Positions 45,305 to 52,859 of a stretch of DNA of 64,000 bases are shown here, in pieces. This DNA is from Thiosocius sp942490985 (GTDB taxonomy: Bacteria > Pseudomonadota > Gammaproteobacteria > Chromatiales > Chromatiaceae), in contig CALNYW010000001.1 in the NCBI GenBank assembly GCA_942490985.1, forward strand, positions 413,108-477,107, given 5' to 3'. The translations under genes were made by a program, and so were the position numbers. Position 1 is the first letter of the stretch; each line of letters opens with the position of its first letter. The notes below the pieces were generated by a model. It was not told the DNA's origin. It did not search any database and saw only the letters and a program-made list of their open reading frames with translations.

Positions 45305-45412
45305 GGCGGAGGCGGCGACAATCACACTGATTTATAAATCAATGGCTAAGACTGGAAACTGCCGATTTTTTGCCCACAGATACCCCCAAATCAATTTGGC
45401 TGATTTCTTCCC
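45305..45412 (-). repeat. tmRNA-end-like attachment repeat, copy 1
   Basis: GGCGGAGGCGGCGACAATCA is, in reverse complement, close to the 3-prime end of tmRNA (GCCGCCTCC before the CCA). It is followed by the repeat body ending in GCCCACAGATACCCCCAAAT, whose complement GGGGGTATCTGTGGG is typical of DNA next to integrase genes. The preceding 70 bp (from GATTGGGAATCATATCG, about 45230) resemble the flank of copy 2. No integrase is nearby. Confidence 0.5.
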
Positions 45413-45891
45413 GGGAAATTCAACTCGCCCGGCGCACTGAGGAACTTCCTCACTATCAGAGTCAATGTTGCGGCTTGGCTTTTTGCACTGTCGAGAGGCT
45501 CGATAGCTCGGGTGATTGAGGTGCAGATATTGCGGTGGGCGCCGGTGGGTGGCGCCAATCGATACCATGAGATTAGAGCAGGGCGATCAGACGCGCGTTT
45601 TCGGCTCGTAACCTTGTCAACTCATCGGATTCGTCTGGCATCGAATCGGCGTTGTCCATGCGCGGGGTGGCGGTGTCGGCAAGAGCACCAATGCGTCGCT
45701 CGGGCTGCCGTTAAATGAAACGCGAAGGCCCTGGGTGCGTTCGAAAAACAGCTTATGCGAACTACCGGGGTGATCGTGCACGAAACATCCTCGGCGGTGA
45801 AAACACACTTTGCAGCGTCGCGGACGGCGGTGGCTAGGAAGTCTGTCGGACCTTGGGGCCGGTCTTGTGTGTGGCAGCGTCCATCGCGCGT
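45413..45891. other. Eroded region with scraps of genes
   Basis: About 480 bp of decayed DNA. A minus-strand frame at 45573-45641 reads MPDESDELTRLRAENARLIA then stops, like the coiled-coil start of some large helicase proteins. A plus-strand stretch near 45645-45700 reads VVHARGGGVGKSTNASLGL, similar to a ParA-type P-loop. Both are too short to call as genes. Confidence 0.3.
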
Positions 45892-46272
45892 TTATGCGTC
45901 CTTTTTCGGGAAATAAGTTGTGTCGGGCAGACCTTCGAAATGATCGTCCGAGGTAACAAGTTCGACATTGTATTTTCGGGCGCTGGCGTAGATGACGGCA
46001 TCGGCAAAGGCGAGCTTGTGCGAAAGCGACAGGTCTGCGGCCATCAGGGCGATATCAGTACTAAGGGGGATGACAACACTGTCGTCGGCGAGCGCGATGG
46101 TATTGAGCGCCGTGTTTTCGTCGGATTCTCTTTTGACCCACTTGTAAAGCTCGTACTGCACCGTGGTCGGCACCAGTAACTCCGCGGGGTCTTGCATGTA
46201 AGAAGCAAAGCTGTCCGCCAGTGCGCCCTCGGTGAGCCACTCGATCCAACCGCAGGTATCGACCAGGATCAT
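45892..46272 (-). CDS. vapC: PIN-domain ribonuclease toxin, VapC type
   Basis: 126-aa toxin. The acidic PIN residues are visible: Asp5 in MILVDTCGWIEW, Glu in VQYELYKW, Asp in FADAVIYASARK and Asp in VTSDDHFEGL. The ATG overlaps the stop of the AbrB-type antitoxin by 4 bp. Likely cleaves RNA when the antitoxin is lost. Confidence 0.87.
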   Translation of the reverse strand: MILVDTCGWIEWLTEGALADSFASYMQDPAELLVPTTVQYELYKWVKRESDENTALNTIALADDSVVIPLSTDIALMAADLSLSHKLAFADAVIYASARKYNVELVTSDDHFEGLPDTTYFPKKDA

Positions 46273-46490
46273 TTGTAGCGATCCAGGCGCTCGCCACGAT
46301 CTCGATAGTTGCTTGGATCGGCACCTTTCAATAGGCCTCGCACCTCGTCCAGACGGCGAATGGGTGCCAGTACGATAGTGTCGCCCTTGGGGATGATGGC
46401 GAACTTCTGGCCAGCGTGCAGGTGCATCTCCTCACGAATGGCCTTGGGGATGGACAGCTGGAACTTGCTGGATAGGGTGACGGACGCCAT
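46269..46490 (-). CDS. vapB: AbrB/MazE-type antitoxin
   Basis: 73-aa swapped-hairpin DNA-binding antitoxin; N-terminus MASVTLSSKFQLSIPKAIRE, then LHAGQKFAIIPKGDTIVLAP, the typical SpoVT-AbrB fold, and a C-terminal toxin-binding segment. The ATG at 46490 starts the fold; an upstream ATG at 46550 is rejected because it adds 20 unrelated residues. Pairs with the PIN toxin downstream. Confidence 0.85.
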   Translation of the reverse strand: MASVTLSSKFQLSIPKAIREEMHLHAGQKFAIIPKGDTIVLAPIRRLDEVRGLLKGADPSNYRDRGERLDRYK

Positions 46491-46755
46491 GTTGTTTTCC
46501 TTGCGAAAAGTTGATCGATCAGTCTTTCGTAAAATACAACAGTGCTTCACGTAGAGACAACTGGTTCTTTATTGTTCGAGTGCTGGTCTGAGTTTCGGAG
46601 TTCTCAGCCCCGCAATTGGTGGGTCGGGGAGTGACGCAGCTCTCCCATGCAATCGTCATCCGCCTTGAGGCGTGGTGCGGGGATATTTCGGTTTCAGACC
46701 GGAAAATGCCCCCAAGCAAGGGTGACAACGTGTCAGACGGCCATTTGACATCAAG

Positions 46756-47065
46756 TCAGATACCGAGCACCTCGCACAGGTGCTCCATCGCTTTGCGGTG
46801 GCTGCGCGTACTCATCAGTCCAATGTTGTGCAGCTTCCATTGGATCGCTGGCCATTGATCCAGACCTTAGAACGGCAACAGCGACCGATCCGTTTTGCCG
46901 TGCTTGATTGACAGCAGAAACCGGCGCTCGTTTTCGGTGAGAGCGCTCGCGGCCCACTCGAATAGCTGTGTCCTGGCGGCCTCGAGGTCTGCCAGCTCGG
47001 CGGGCTCCTCTGTCATGCCAGCGAAGTGGTTGGCGTACAGATCCTCGATGGATTTGCGGTTCGGC
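46756..47065 (-). pseudogene. C-terminal remnant of an AbiEii-type nucleotidyltransferase toxin
   Basis: Minus-strand frames give LYANHFAGMTEEPAELADLE and ALTENERRFLLSIKHGKTDR, then a stop at 46867; after a shift near 46865 the reading resumes with WPAIQWKLHNIGLMSTRSHR and ends at TGA 46756. Both parts match the end of AbiEii/AbiGii toxins (F.GM, RFLLS, WKL.N). The nucleotidyltransferase core and antitoxin are absent. The surrounding spaces 46491-46755 and 47066-47342 show nothing else. Confidence 0.55.
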
Positions 47066-47342
47066 TGCAATAGCTCTGCAATCGGGCGCCGGTGACCGGC
47101 GAGCTTATTGCTACACGCCAAATCTTCAGCTGACTCCGGGGCAGGGCTGCTACCCACGGCAGATGGCCCCCGGAGCATGTTTCGGAGTTATCCGACGCGG
47201 GACAAAGCGCGGCTATCCTGGCCAGTCTTTTTGATCAACCGGGCCTGCTTTCGTGGGGTCTTCGCACCGACAAACAAACACGGCGCAGGGCGAACTGAGC
47301 GACAGCGGCACGGTTGTCAGGTGCAGGCAGCTAGCTATTCGA

Positions 47343-48719
47343 TCAACTTGGGTTGGTCGGGAGCCGTATGGTAACAGTCAACCCACCTTCCGCGTGATTG
47401 CCAGCCGAAATCTCACCCCCGTGTAGTTGTATCGCACGTTTGGCGATCGCCAGACCCAGCCCGTAGCCGCCACTCGCCCGATCCCGGGCGTCACCGACCC
47501 TCACGAAGGGGTCAAACAACTTGGCCAACATACCGTCGGGGACGCCTGGACCATGATCACGCACCTGCACGAGCACCCTTCCCGCGCGCTGGCCATCCGG
47601 CGAGAGCGAGACCTCCACGCCGGTGCCCTCCCTGGTGTAGGTGGCCGCGTTTCGCACAACGTTTTCCAGCGCGCTGTGCAACAGCGTCGGATTGGCCTCG
47701 ATGTGCGCCGGGATGCTGGCGACGACGCGAACGCCCCGCTTGGCGCCACTGACCTCATAATCCGCACTCTCGGCGATCTCGGCCACGAGGGCGGCGAGAT
47801 CGATACGTTCAGTGCGCGGCAATCCAGCGTCGGATTCAAGGCGCGCCAGCGACAGGAGTTGTGCAATCAGTTCATTGAGGCGTTCGGCCTCGCGTTCGAT
47901 GCGATCCAGCTCCGGGAACGGCTGATTCGGTCCGCGTTGTCTTGCCAGCCCCAGTGCAACCTGTAGGCGTGCCAGGGGCGAGCGGAGTTCGTGTGACACG
48001 TCGCTCAGAAGTTGGCGCTGCGCGGCGATGAGGGCTTGCACCCGCTCGGCCATATGATCGAAGTCGTGGGCCAATTCGGCCACCTCGTCACGGCGGCCGC
48101 CCAGGGAAGGCGCCACGCGCATGGCCAAGTCGCCCGACCCGAACTGCTTGGTTGCGCGGCTAAGTCGTCGAATCGGCAGGCTCAGGTACCGGGCCAGAAA
48201 AAAGGACACCAGGCCGCTGATGATGGCTGCGGCGATCAAAGGAAAGGCGACGACGCGCGGCCTCGTCAATACCCGATTTAGCGTCACCGCGCGGAAATCC
48301 GGCACCAAACGGTACTCAGTACCTTCGGCTGTCTGAACAAGGCCACGTTGGGCCGGATGCCGGCGTTGCTCGTGGCGCGGCAGGGAGCGTTCGATGCGTT
48401 CGGCGATGTGCGCGGATACCGGACGGTCGAGCAGATCTCTCCCTTGTCCGTCGATCAGCAGTATCGGAATCACCTCACGTCGGTCGAGTTTCTCCAGCCA
48501 GGCAGAAAGCCCTTCGACATCGTCGTTGGCTGCAACGAGACGCGCCTCCTCCAGGTATCCTTTCAGGCGATCACGGGGGCTCTGGTTGGCATCTTCGCTG
48601 CGGGCATGTTCGACAAACAGCGAAGCCACTGTGAGACTGGCCCCGGCAAAGATAATCAGCGAGAGCCAAAAGGAAAAAAAGATCTTCCAAACCAACCGAT
48701 GCATCACGACTGTCTTCAC
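47343..48719 (-). CDS. cpxA: CpxA-like envelope-stress sensor histidine kinase
   Basis: 458-aa inner-membrane kinase. Helix 1 is residues about 10-33 (IFFSFWLSLIIFAGASLTVA), a periplasmic domain of about 125 residues follows, then helix 2 (VVAFPLIAAAIISGLVSFFL), HAMP, and the phosphoacceptor His in LLSDVSHELRSPLARL. The ATPase domain has ENVVRNAATYT (N-box), RDHGPGVP (G1) and GGYGLGLAIAKRA (G2). It overlaps the regulator stop (GTGA). The CpxR boxes and cpxP-like gene upstream support CpxA rather than another EnvZ-type kinase. Confidence 0.87.
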   Translation of the reverse strand: MKTVVMHRLVWKIFFSFWLSLIIFAGASLTVASLFVEHARSEDANQSPRDRLKGYLEEARLVAANDDVEGLSAWLEKLDRREVIPILLIDGQGRDLLDRPVSAHIAERIERSLPRHEQRRHPAQRGLVQTAEGTEYRLVPDFRAVTLNRVLTRPRVVAFPLIAAAIISGLVSFFLARYLSLPIRRLSRATKQFGSGDLAMRVAPSLGGRRDEVAELAHDFDHMAERVQALIAAQRQLLSDVSHELRSPLARLQVALGLARQRGPNQPFPELDRIEREAERLNELIAQLLSLARLESDAGLPRTERIDLAALVAEIAESADYEVSGAKRGVRVVASIPAHIEANPTLLHSALENVVRNAATYTREGTGVEVSLSPDGQRAGRVLVQVRDHGPGVPDGMLAKLFDPFVRVGDARDRASGGYGLGLAIAKRAIQLHGGEISAGNHAEGGLTVTIRLPTNPS

Positions 48720-49414
48720 GGTGATGTGTACTGATAGCCCACGCCGCGCACCGTCTTGATGCGCTCTGTGCCATTGGGCAGCGGTCCCAGCTTCTTGCGC
48801 AAGCTACTCAGGTGCATATCGATACTGCGGTCATAACGCGTGAGTTGTCTGCCCAAGGCGCGCGCTGACAAATCCGCTTTGGAGACCACATGGCCGGCCT
48901 CTCGGAGCAGCACCTCAAGGACGCTGTATTCGGTGCTGGTCATAGCGATTGGTTTTTCGCCGACTACGACGGAGCGAGAGCCCGTGTGCATTTGCAGATC
49001 GTCGAGCGTGAGGACGTCCGGCTGTGGGTGAGCCGAACCGTCTCCGGCCGACGTCCGCGCGCGGCGCAGTGCGGCCCGGATCCTCGCCACCAGGACCCTT
49101 GGATTACAGGGCTTGGGTACATAATCATCCGCACCCAACTCAAGACCGACGATGCTGTCGACATCCTCGTCGCGTGCCGTCAGCATGAGAACCGGCATCA
49201 GAGAGCTCAGGCGTAAGTCACGCAACACATCAAAGCCGTTGCGTTTCGGCATCATCACATCGAGTACGAGTAAATCATGGGCATTTGATCGAGCCCGCTC
49301 CAATGCTTCTTCGCCGTTGTGCACGGCCTCGACCTGAAAGCCTTCTGCTTCCAGGTATTCCTGGAGCATCTCGCACAACTCGGTATCGTCATCCGCCAAC
49401 AGTATTCGGTTCAT
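48716..49414 (-). CDS. cpxR: CpxR-like OmpR-family response regulator
   Basis: 232-aa regulator. Receiver domain: acidic pocket LLADDDTELC, phosphoacceptor Asp in LLVLDVMMPKRNGFDVLRDL, LMLTARDEDVD and Lys in DDYVPKPCNPR. Winged-helix domain of OmpR type from about 130, with TSTEYSVLEVLLREAGHVVS and HLSSLRKKLGPLPNG. The ATG at 49414 starts the receiver; the earlier codon at 49486 would place a tail over the CpxR box. The gene is divergent from the surface protein gene. Confidence 0.9.
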   Translation of the reverse strand: MNRILLADDDTELCEMLQEYLEAEGFQVEAVHNGEEALERARSNAHDLLVLDVMMPKRNGFDVLRDLRLSSLMPVLMLTARDEDVDSIVGLELGADDYVPKPCNPRVLVARIRAALRRARTSAGDGSAHPQPDVLTLDDLQMHTGSRSVVVGEKPIAMTSTEYSVLEVLLREAGHVVSKADLSARALGRQLTRYDRSIDMHLSSLRKKLGPLPNGTERIKTVRGVGYQYTSP

Positions 49415-49485
49415 CGGGGTCGGTCCTAAACGATTAACTGATGGTGCCACATGCGCCTCGTATGAATACAGCCGTCCGCGGCGCA

Positions 49486-49500
49486 TTTACATATCTTTAC
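49486..49500. promoter_or_regulatory. CpxR box between cpxR and the divergent surface protein gene
   Basis: TTTACATATCTTTAC is, in reverse complement, GTAAA-N5-GTAAA, an exact match to the CpxR consensus. It lies 72 bp upstream of cpxR and 83 bp upstream of the divergent gene, so it can serve both. Weaker TTAC repeats follow to 49521. Confidence 0.75.
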
Positions 49501-49582
49501 ACCGGCTTACCCCGGCTTACCCGTAGCCATGTCACGCTCGGCGATGTGGAAAGCCCGATGGTATCGGGCAGGGAGATTGGCC

Positions 49583-50179
49583 ATGAATGCGCAGTTCCGA
49601 AACCTTGTTATAACGCTATCGGCAGTTGCCCTTGGTCTCTTGGCGGCAACCGGGTTTGCCACTGTGTCCGCGGCGCCGCGTCACGATGATGATCCTCCTC
49701 ACAAGAGGGTCGAGCGATACCCGGGCCACCGACCGGCTGTTGTCATCCATCGAGGGCCGCCCCGGGTCGTACGACCGGACCGCGTTCGCCACTATCGTGA
49801 TATCACGATAGTGCGGCCGCATGGTCGTTGGTACGGCGGGTATGGTTGGCACCGCGGTGACGACCATGCCTACAAGTGGCTGTCGTTTACGGCGATAACG
49901 CTGAAGCTCCTCGACAACCTGAACGAACAGCAGCAACGCGAACACGAAGCCGCCCAGGTCAGGGCGACCGGTGCCGCCATTGGGGAAACAATCGTCTGGC
50001 ACAAAGGTGGCGCCTCCGGGGCCGTGACGGTGCTGCGCGACGGCACCAGCACCACTGGCCGCTACTGCCGCGAGTTCCAACAGGAGGTCAGGATCGGGGG
50101 TAATAAGGAGCGCGCCTATGGCACGGCATGCCGAAATCCCGACGGCAGCTGGGAGGTCGTATCCACCGGTGCGCCTTGA
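49583..50179 (+). CDS. Exported surface-antigen-like protein in Cpx locus
   Basis: 198-aa exported protein (signal LVITLSAVALGLLAATGFAT, cleavage near VSAAP). A His/Arg/Pro-rich stretch follows (HKRVERYPGHRPAVVIHRGP), then a helix with Gln/Glu runs and a C-terminal domain with YCREFQQEVRIGGNKERAYG and TACRNPDGSWEVV. The latter matches the 17-kDa surface antigen/RT0821-type domain. AGGGAG precedes the ATG at 49583. Flanked by two CpxR boxes, so an envelope-stress-induced outer-layer protein is likely. Confidence 0.68.
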   Translation: MNAQFRNLVITLSAVALGLLAATGFATVSAAPRHDDDPPHKRVERYPGHRPAVVIHRGPPRVVRPDRVRHYRDITIVRPHGRWYGGYGWHRGDDHAYKWLSFTAITLKLLDNLNEQQQREHEAAQVRATGAAIGETIVWHKGGASGAVTVLRDGTSTTGRYCREFQQEVRIGGNKERAYGTACRNPDGSWEVVSTGAP

Positions 50180-50190
50180 CGAGACGAAGG

Positions 50191-50205
50191 TTTACCTAGC
50201 TTTAC
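50191..50205 (+). promoter_or_regulatory. CpxR box upstream of the cpxP-like gene
   Basis: TTTACCTAGCTTTAC is, in reverse complement, GTAAA-N5-GTAAA, a second exact CpxR consensus. It lies 91 bp before the ATG of the Spy/CpxP-family gene. Confidence 0.75.
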
Positions 50206-50296
50206 ACAGCGCGTACCCAAGCTGACAGCTGAGACGATTAACCTTTGAGTTGACAGCAGGGTGCTGTTCGAAAACTTCTCGACAGGAGATTACGCT

Positions 50297-50791
50297 ATGA
50301 GAAAGCTCACCAAATACCTATTGGCGACGACGCTGGTCGTCAGCTCGGTCGGCCTTGTCACCGTGGTATCCGCCAAGCCCTTCGCCGACGGCCCGGGTTG
50401 CGGACGTGCCGGCCATCATATGATGCATGGCAAACAAGAAGGCCGCAGGGGGCCAAACCTCGAACGTCTGGCCGATCGGCTGGACATGACTGAGCAGCAG
50501 CGCGCAGATACCAAAGCCATCCTTGACGACTCCCGGCAGCAAATGGTCAAGCTGCGCGACCAGATGCGGGAGAACCGGGGCCAGCTGAGAGACCTGGCCG
50601 GGCAGGCTGACTTCGATGAAGCCGCGGTGCGCAGTATCGCCGACAAACAGGGCGACCTGAAAGCCGAGACGATGCTACTGCGAGCCCGCCAGCGGCATGA
50701 AATGAGGGCCGTGCTGACAGATGAACAACGTGTCCAGCTGGACCAAATGTGGACACGCAACAAGCATCGCGGCGGCGGTAAGCGACTCTGA
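50297..50791 (+). CDS. cpxP: Spy/CpxP-family periplasmic chaperone
   Basis: 164-aa periplasmic protein: signal peptide (YLLATTLVVSSVGLVTVVSA), a His/Met-rich segment (CGRAGHHMMHGKQEG) and an all-helical body with two LTxxQ-type motifs (LDMTEQQRADTKAI and LTDEQRVQLDQM). Family members inhibit CpxA and assist folding of periplasmic proteins. AGGAGA lies before the ATG at 50297. A hairpin terminator follows. The CpxR box upstream makes CpxP the natural call, although Spy cannot be separated by sequence alone. Confidence 0.83.
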   Translation: MRKLTKYLLATTLVVSSVGLVTVVSAKPFADGPGCGRAGHHMMHGKQEGRRGPNLERLADRLDMTEQQRADTKAILDDSRQQMVKLRDQMRENRGQLRDLAGQADFDEAAVRSIADKQGDLKAETMLLRARQRHEMRAVLTDEQRVQLDQMWTRNKHRGGGKRL

Positions 50792-50803
50792 CTTTCGTTG
50801 ATA

Positions 50804-50824
50804 GGCGGGCCAGATAGGCCCGCC
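50804..50824 (+). terminator. Hairpin after cpxP
   Basis: GGCGGGCC-AGATA-GGCCCGCC is a perfect 8-bp GC stem with a 5-nt loop 12 bp after the stop codon. The T-run is missing, so efficiency as an intrinsic terminator is uncertain. Confidence 0.55.
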
Positions 50825-51254
50825 ATGTCTGAACTGGTGAACATGCGAAGATGCTGAGAGCAGATTGCAGAGCAGACAGTCTTGGGTGGCGATGTTGAGG
50901 CGCCTGTAAGCTGAGAAACCGGCAATTTCAGGCGCTATCGATTCGACGCCATCATGCGGTCGACTACCAACAGAAATTCTGCCAGCGCCCACATTGCGGA
51001 GTTTGAATGGGGTGGGATTCAGTGCCCGATATAGGCAAAGCGAAAGCCAACAGCGACGTTGCGCAGACCCTGCGTATCGACGGTTCCCGCCGATCGCGTT
51101 TTCGCTCCCTCGAGTGGCTTGGATGCGGCATCGCTGTATTGGTGATACTTGGCTAATCCTCGTCGCTCAGGCGATGAACAACGCAGCCGACGTTTGGCAC
51201 AGAATGGAAAAGGTTCGTCGCGGCAGACAAGTGGTTACCGTTTCGGCCACCGAC

Positions 51255-51320
51255 AGTCTTGAACTGACGAATCAGGTCTGGGCAACGGACATCACGTCTA
51301 TCCCGATGGCGCGCGCCTGT
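51255..51320 (+). mobile_element. Scrap of an IS3-family transposase (OrfB)
   Basis: The plus-strand reading LELTNQVWATDITSIPMARA matches the start of the DDE integrase core of IS3 OrfB (NQVWATDITYIPM). The frame decays on both sides and no inverted repeats are visible. The rest of 50825-51411 shows no gene. Confidence 0.5.
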
Positions 51321-51411
51321 CCAAGCCGTTCGGGCGAGGCCTCTTGATCGGTTGGTTCAACGAGTCTGTTGAATGGGTTCTCAAGCCAGCCACGCAACGT
51401 GTCGTGGGCAG

Positions 51412-51648
51412 TCAGCCACTTATCCATGCCTTAACGTCGTCGGGTCCGGGAATGCTGCCACTGTGTACCAGCGTACCGTCGACGACAATACCGGGTGTCG
51501 ACATGACCCCATAGGCCATGATCTCGGCAATGTCAGTCACCTTGTGCAGTTCGATCTCGATGCCGTGCTGCTTGGCGGCTGCGGCGATCACGTTGGCGGT
51601 GATTTCGCAGTTTCGGCAACCGGTACCCAGGATCTTTATCGTCTTCAT
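51412..51648 (-). CDS. Small thioredoxin-fold protein with CxxC
   Basis: 78-aa redox protein of the thioredoxin-like (glutaredoxin-related) small family: ILGTGCRNCEITANVIAAAA with CRNC at residues 10-13, and the cis-Pro region in YGVMSTPGIVVDGTLVHSG. Such proteins usually accompany DUF318-type permeases in metalloid clusters and may reduce a substrate or partner. It starts immediately at the stop of the GDCCVxC gene, with GGAG upstream. Confidence 0.8.
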   Translation of the reverse strand: MKTIKILGTGCRNCEITANVIAAAAKQHGIEIELHKVTDIAEIMAYGVMSTPGIVVDGTLVHSGSIPGPDDVKAWISG

Positions 51649-51882
51649 TCATTCACTCCGTCGAAGGGCCGCAACAATTCGATTTCCGTGCAACTGCCCC
51701 AGCGGACATGCAACGCTGCCGAAGGAACAGTAGATACAGCAATCTCCAGTCTTCGGGCGCAGCAGCACACCGCAGTTGGGGCATTGCCAATACCGGACGC
51801 ACTGGTCAGCCGGCATTGTCTCTGTCTGAGCAAACCCGCATTCCGGGCAGGTCAAGATAGACTCGAGTGTCAACTGAGCCAT
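51649..51882 (-). CDS. GDCCVxC-domain protein
   Basis: 77-aa Cys-rich protein: LTCPECGFAQTETMPADQC, YWQCPNCGVLLRPKTGDC and the family signature GDCCIYCSFGSVACP. Two CxxC knuckles plus the CC-x-x-C motif indicate metal or thiol chemistry; members occur in arsenic and mercury loci and sometimes as selenoproteins. Here all signature positions are Cys codons. It lies between the permease and the thioredoxin-fold gene. Confidence 0.82.
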   Translation of the reverse strand: MAQLTLESILTCPECGFAQTETMPADQCVRYWQCPNCGVLLRPKTGDCCIYCSFGSVACPLGQLHGNRIVAALRRSE

Positions 51883-51890
51883 GATCGTCG

Positions 51891-52844
51891 TCACGCAATG
51901 GCGTTGAAGCCCCAACCGACCAAGGTGAACGCGATCGCGAGTACACCGGCGAACAGGGCCAATGCCTGCCATTTGATCACCTTGCGCAGGATCAGCATCT
52001 CCGGCAGCGAAAGTGCCGCTACGCTCATCATCAGCGCCAGCGTCGTCCCGACGGCGACGCCCTTGGTGAGCATCGCCTCGGCGACAGGGATCACGCCGGT
52101 GGCATTCGAGTACAGGGGAATGCCGGTCAGCACGGCGGCGGGTACTGTGTACCATGCATCACCGCCAAGATTTTCACTGACCCACTGTTCGGGTACGAAG
52201 CCGTGAAACAGCGCACCGACACCGATACCCAGCAGCACCCACTTCCAGATACGGCCGACGATCTCCTTGACCTCCGCTACTGCGTAACGGTGCCGACCGG
52301 GAAACGATCGATCAGGTTCCGGCAGATTGGACTGACCCATCTGGATCTTCCAGACGTAATCTTCTACCCAACGCTCCGGCTTGAACGACTGCATGACTAA
52401 ACCGCCGAACCAGGCTACCAGGAGTCCTGCCCCGACATACAGGGCCGCCAACTCCCAGCCGAGGATGCCGATCAGAATCACCGCGGCGACCTCGTTGATC
52501 ATTGGGCTGGCGATCAGGAACGAAAAGGTTACCCCCAAGGGTATGCCGGCCTCGACGAAACCGATGAACAGCGGCACGGATGAGCAGGAACAGAACGGCG
52601 TCACCGCGCCTAGCGTGACGGCGAAGCCGCGCGCCTGCCAGTCGGGCCGACCGCGCACGAACTCGCGCACCCGCTCCGGTGAAAGCAGTGCCCGTAGCAG
52701 GCCCATCACATATATCACGATCACCAGCAGTGCGAAGATCTTCGCGACATCCATCACAAAGAACTGCACGGCGGCCCCGCTGGCACTGTCCGAAGACAGT
52801 CCCAATAGACCGAAAGCCACCAGATCCCCGAGTTCCTCAAACAC
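51891..52844 (-). CDS. DUF318-type permease, ArsP-like
   Basis: 317-aa membrane protein with about eight helices and the family motif VTPFCSCSSVPLFIGF; a second motif GIPLYSNATGVIPV lies in the C-half. ArsP, which exports organoarsenicals, belongs to this superfamily, and location next to arsJ suggests a metalloid or organometal efflux role. Two further Cys are not obvious, so ArsP identity remains tentative. GTG start at 52844 lies 15 bp after arsJ; a later ATG near residue 31 is possible. Confidence 0.72.
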   Translation of the reverse strand: MFEELGDLVAFGLLGLSSDSASGAAVQFFVMDVAKIFALLVIVIYVMGLLRALLSPERVREFVRGRPDWQARGFAVTLGAVTPFCSCSSVPLFIGFVEAGIPLGVTFSFLIASPMINEVAAVILIGILGWELAALYVGAGLLVAWFGGLVMQSFKPERWVEDYVWKIQMGQSNLPEPDRSFPGRHRYAVAEVKEIVGRIWKWVLLGIGVGALFHGFVPEQWVSENLGGDAWYTVPAAVLTGIPLYSNATGVIPVAEAMLTKGVAVGTTLALMMSVAALSLPEMLILRKVIKWQALALFAGVLAIAFTLVGWGFNAIA

Positions 52845-52859
52845 GATTCGATTGACCGT

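Noticed and set aside
45573..45641. Short frame MPDESDELTRLRAENARLIA... as a helicase gene
   Set aside because: It stops after 22 codons; too short to be a gene, only a possible scrap.
45645..45700. ParA-like P-loop GGGVGKST on the plus strand
   Set aside because: No flanking ParA motifs in any frame; may be chance in GC-rich DNA.
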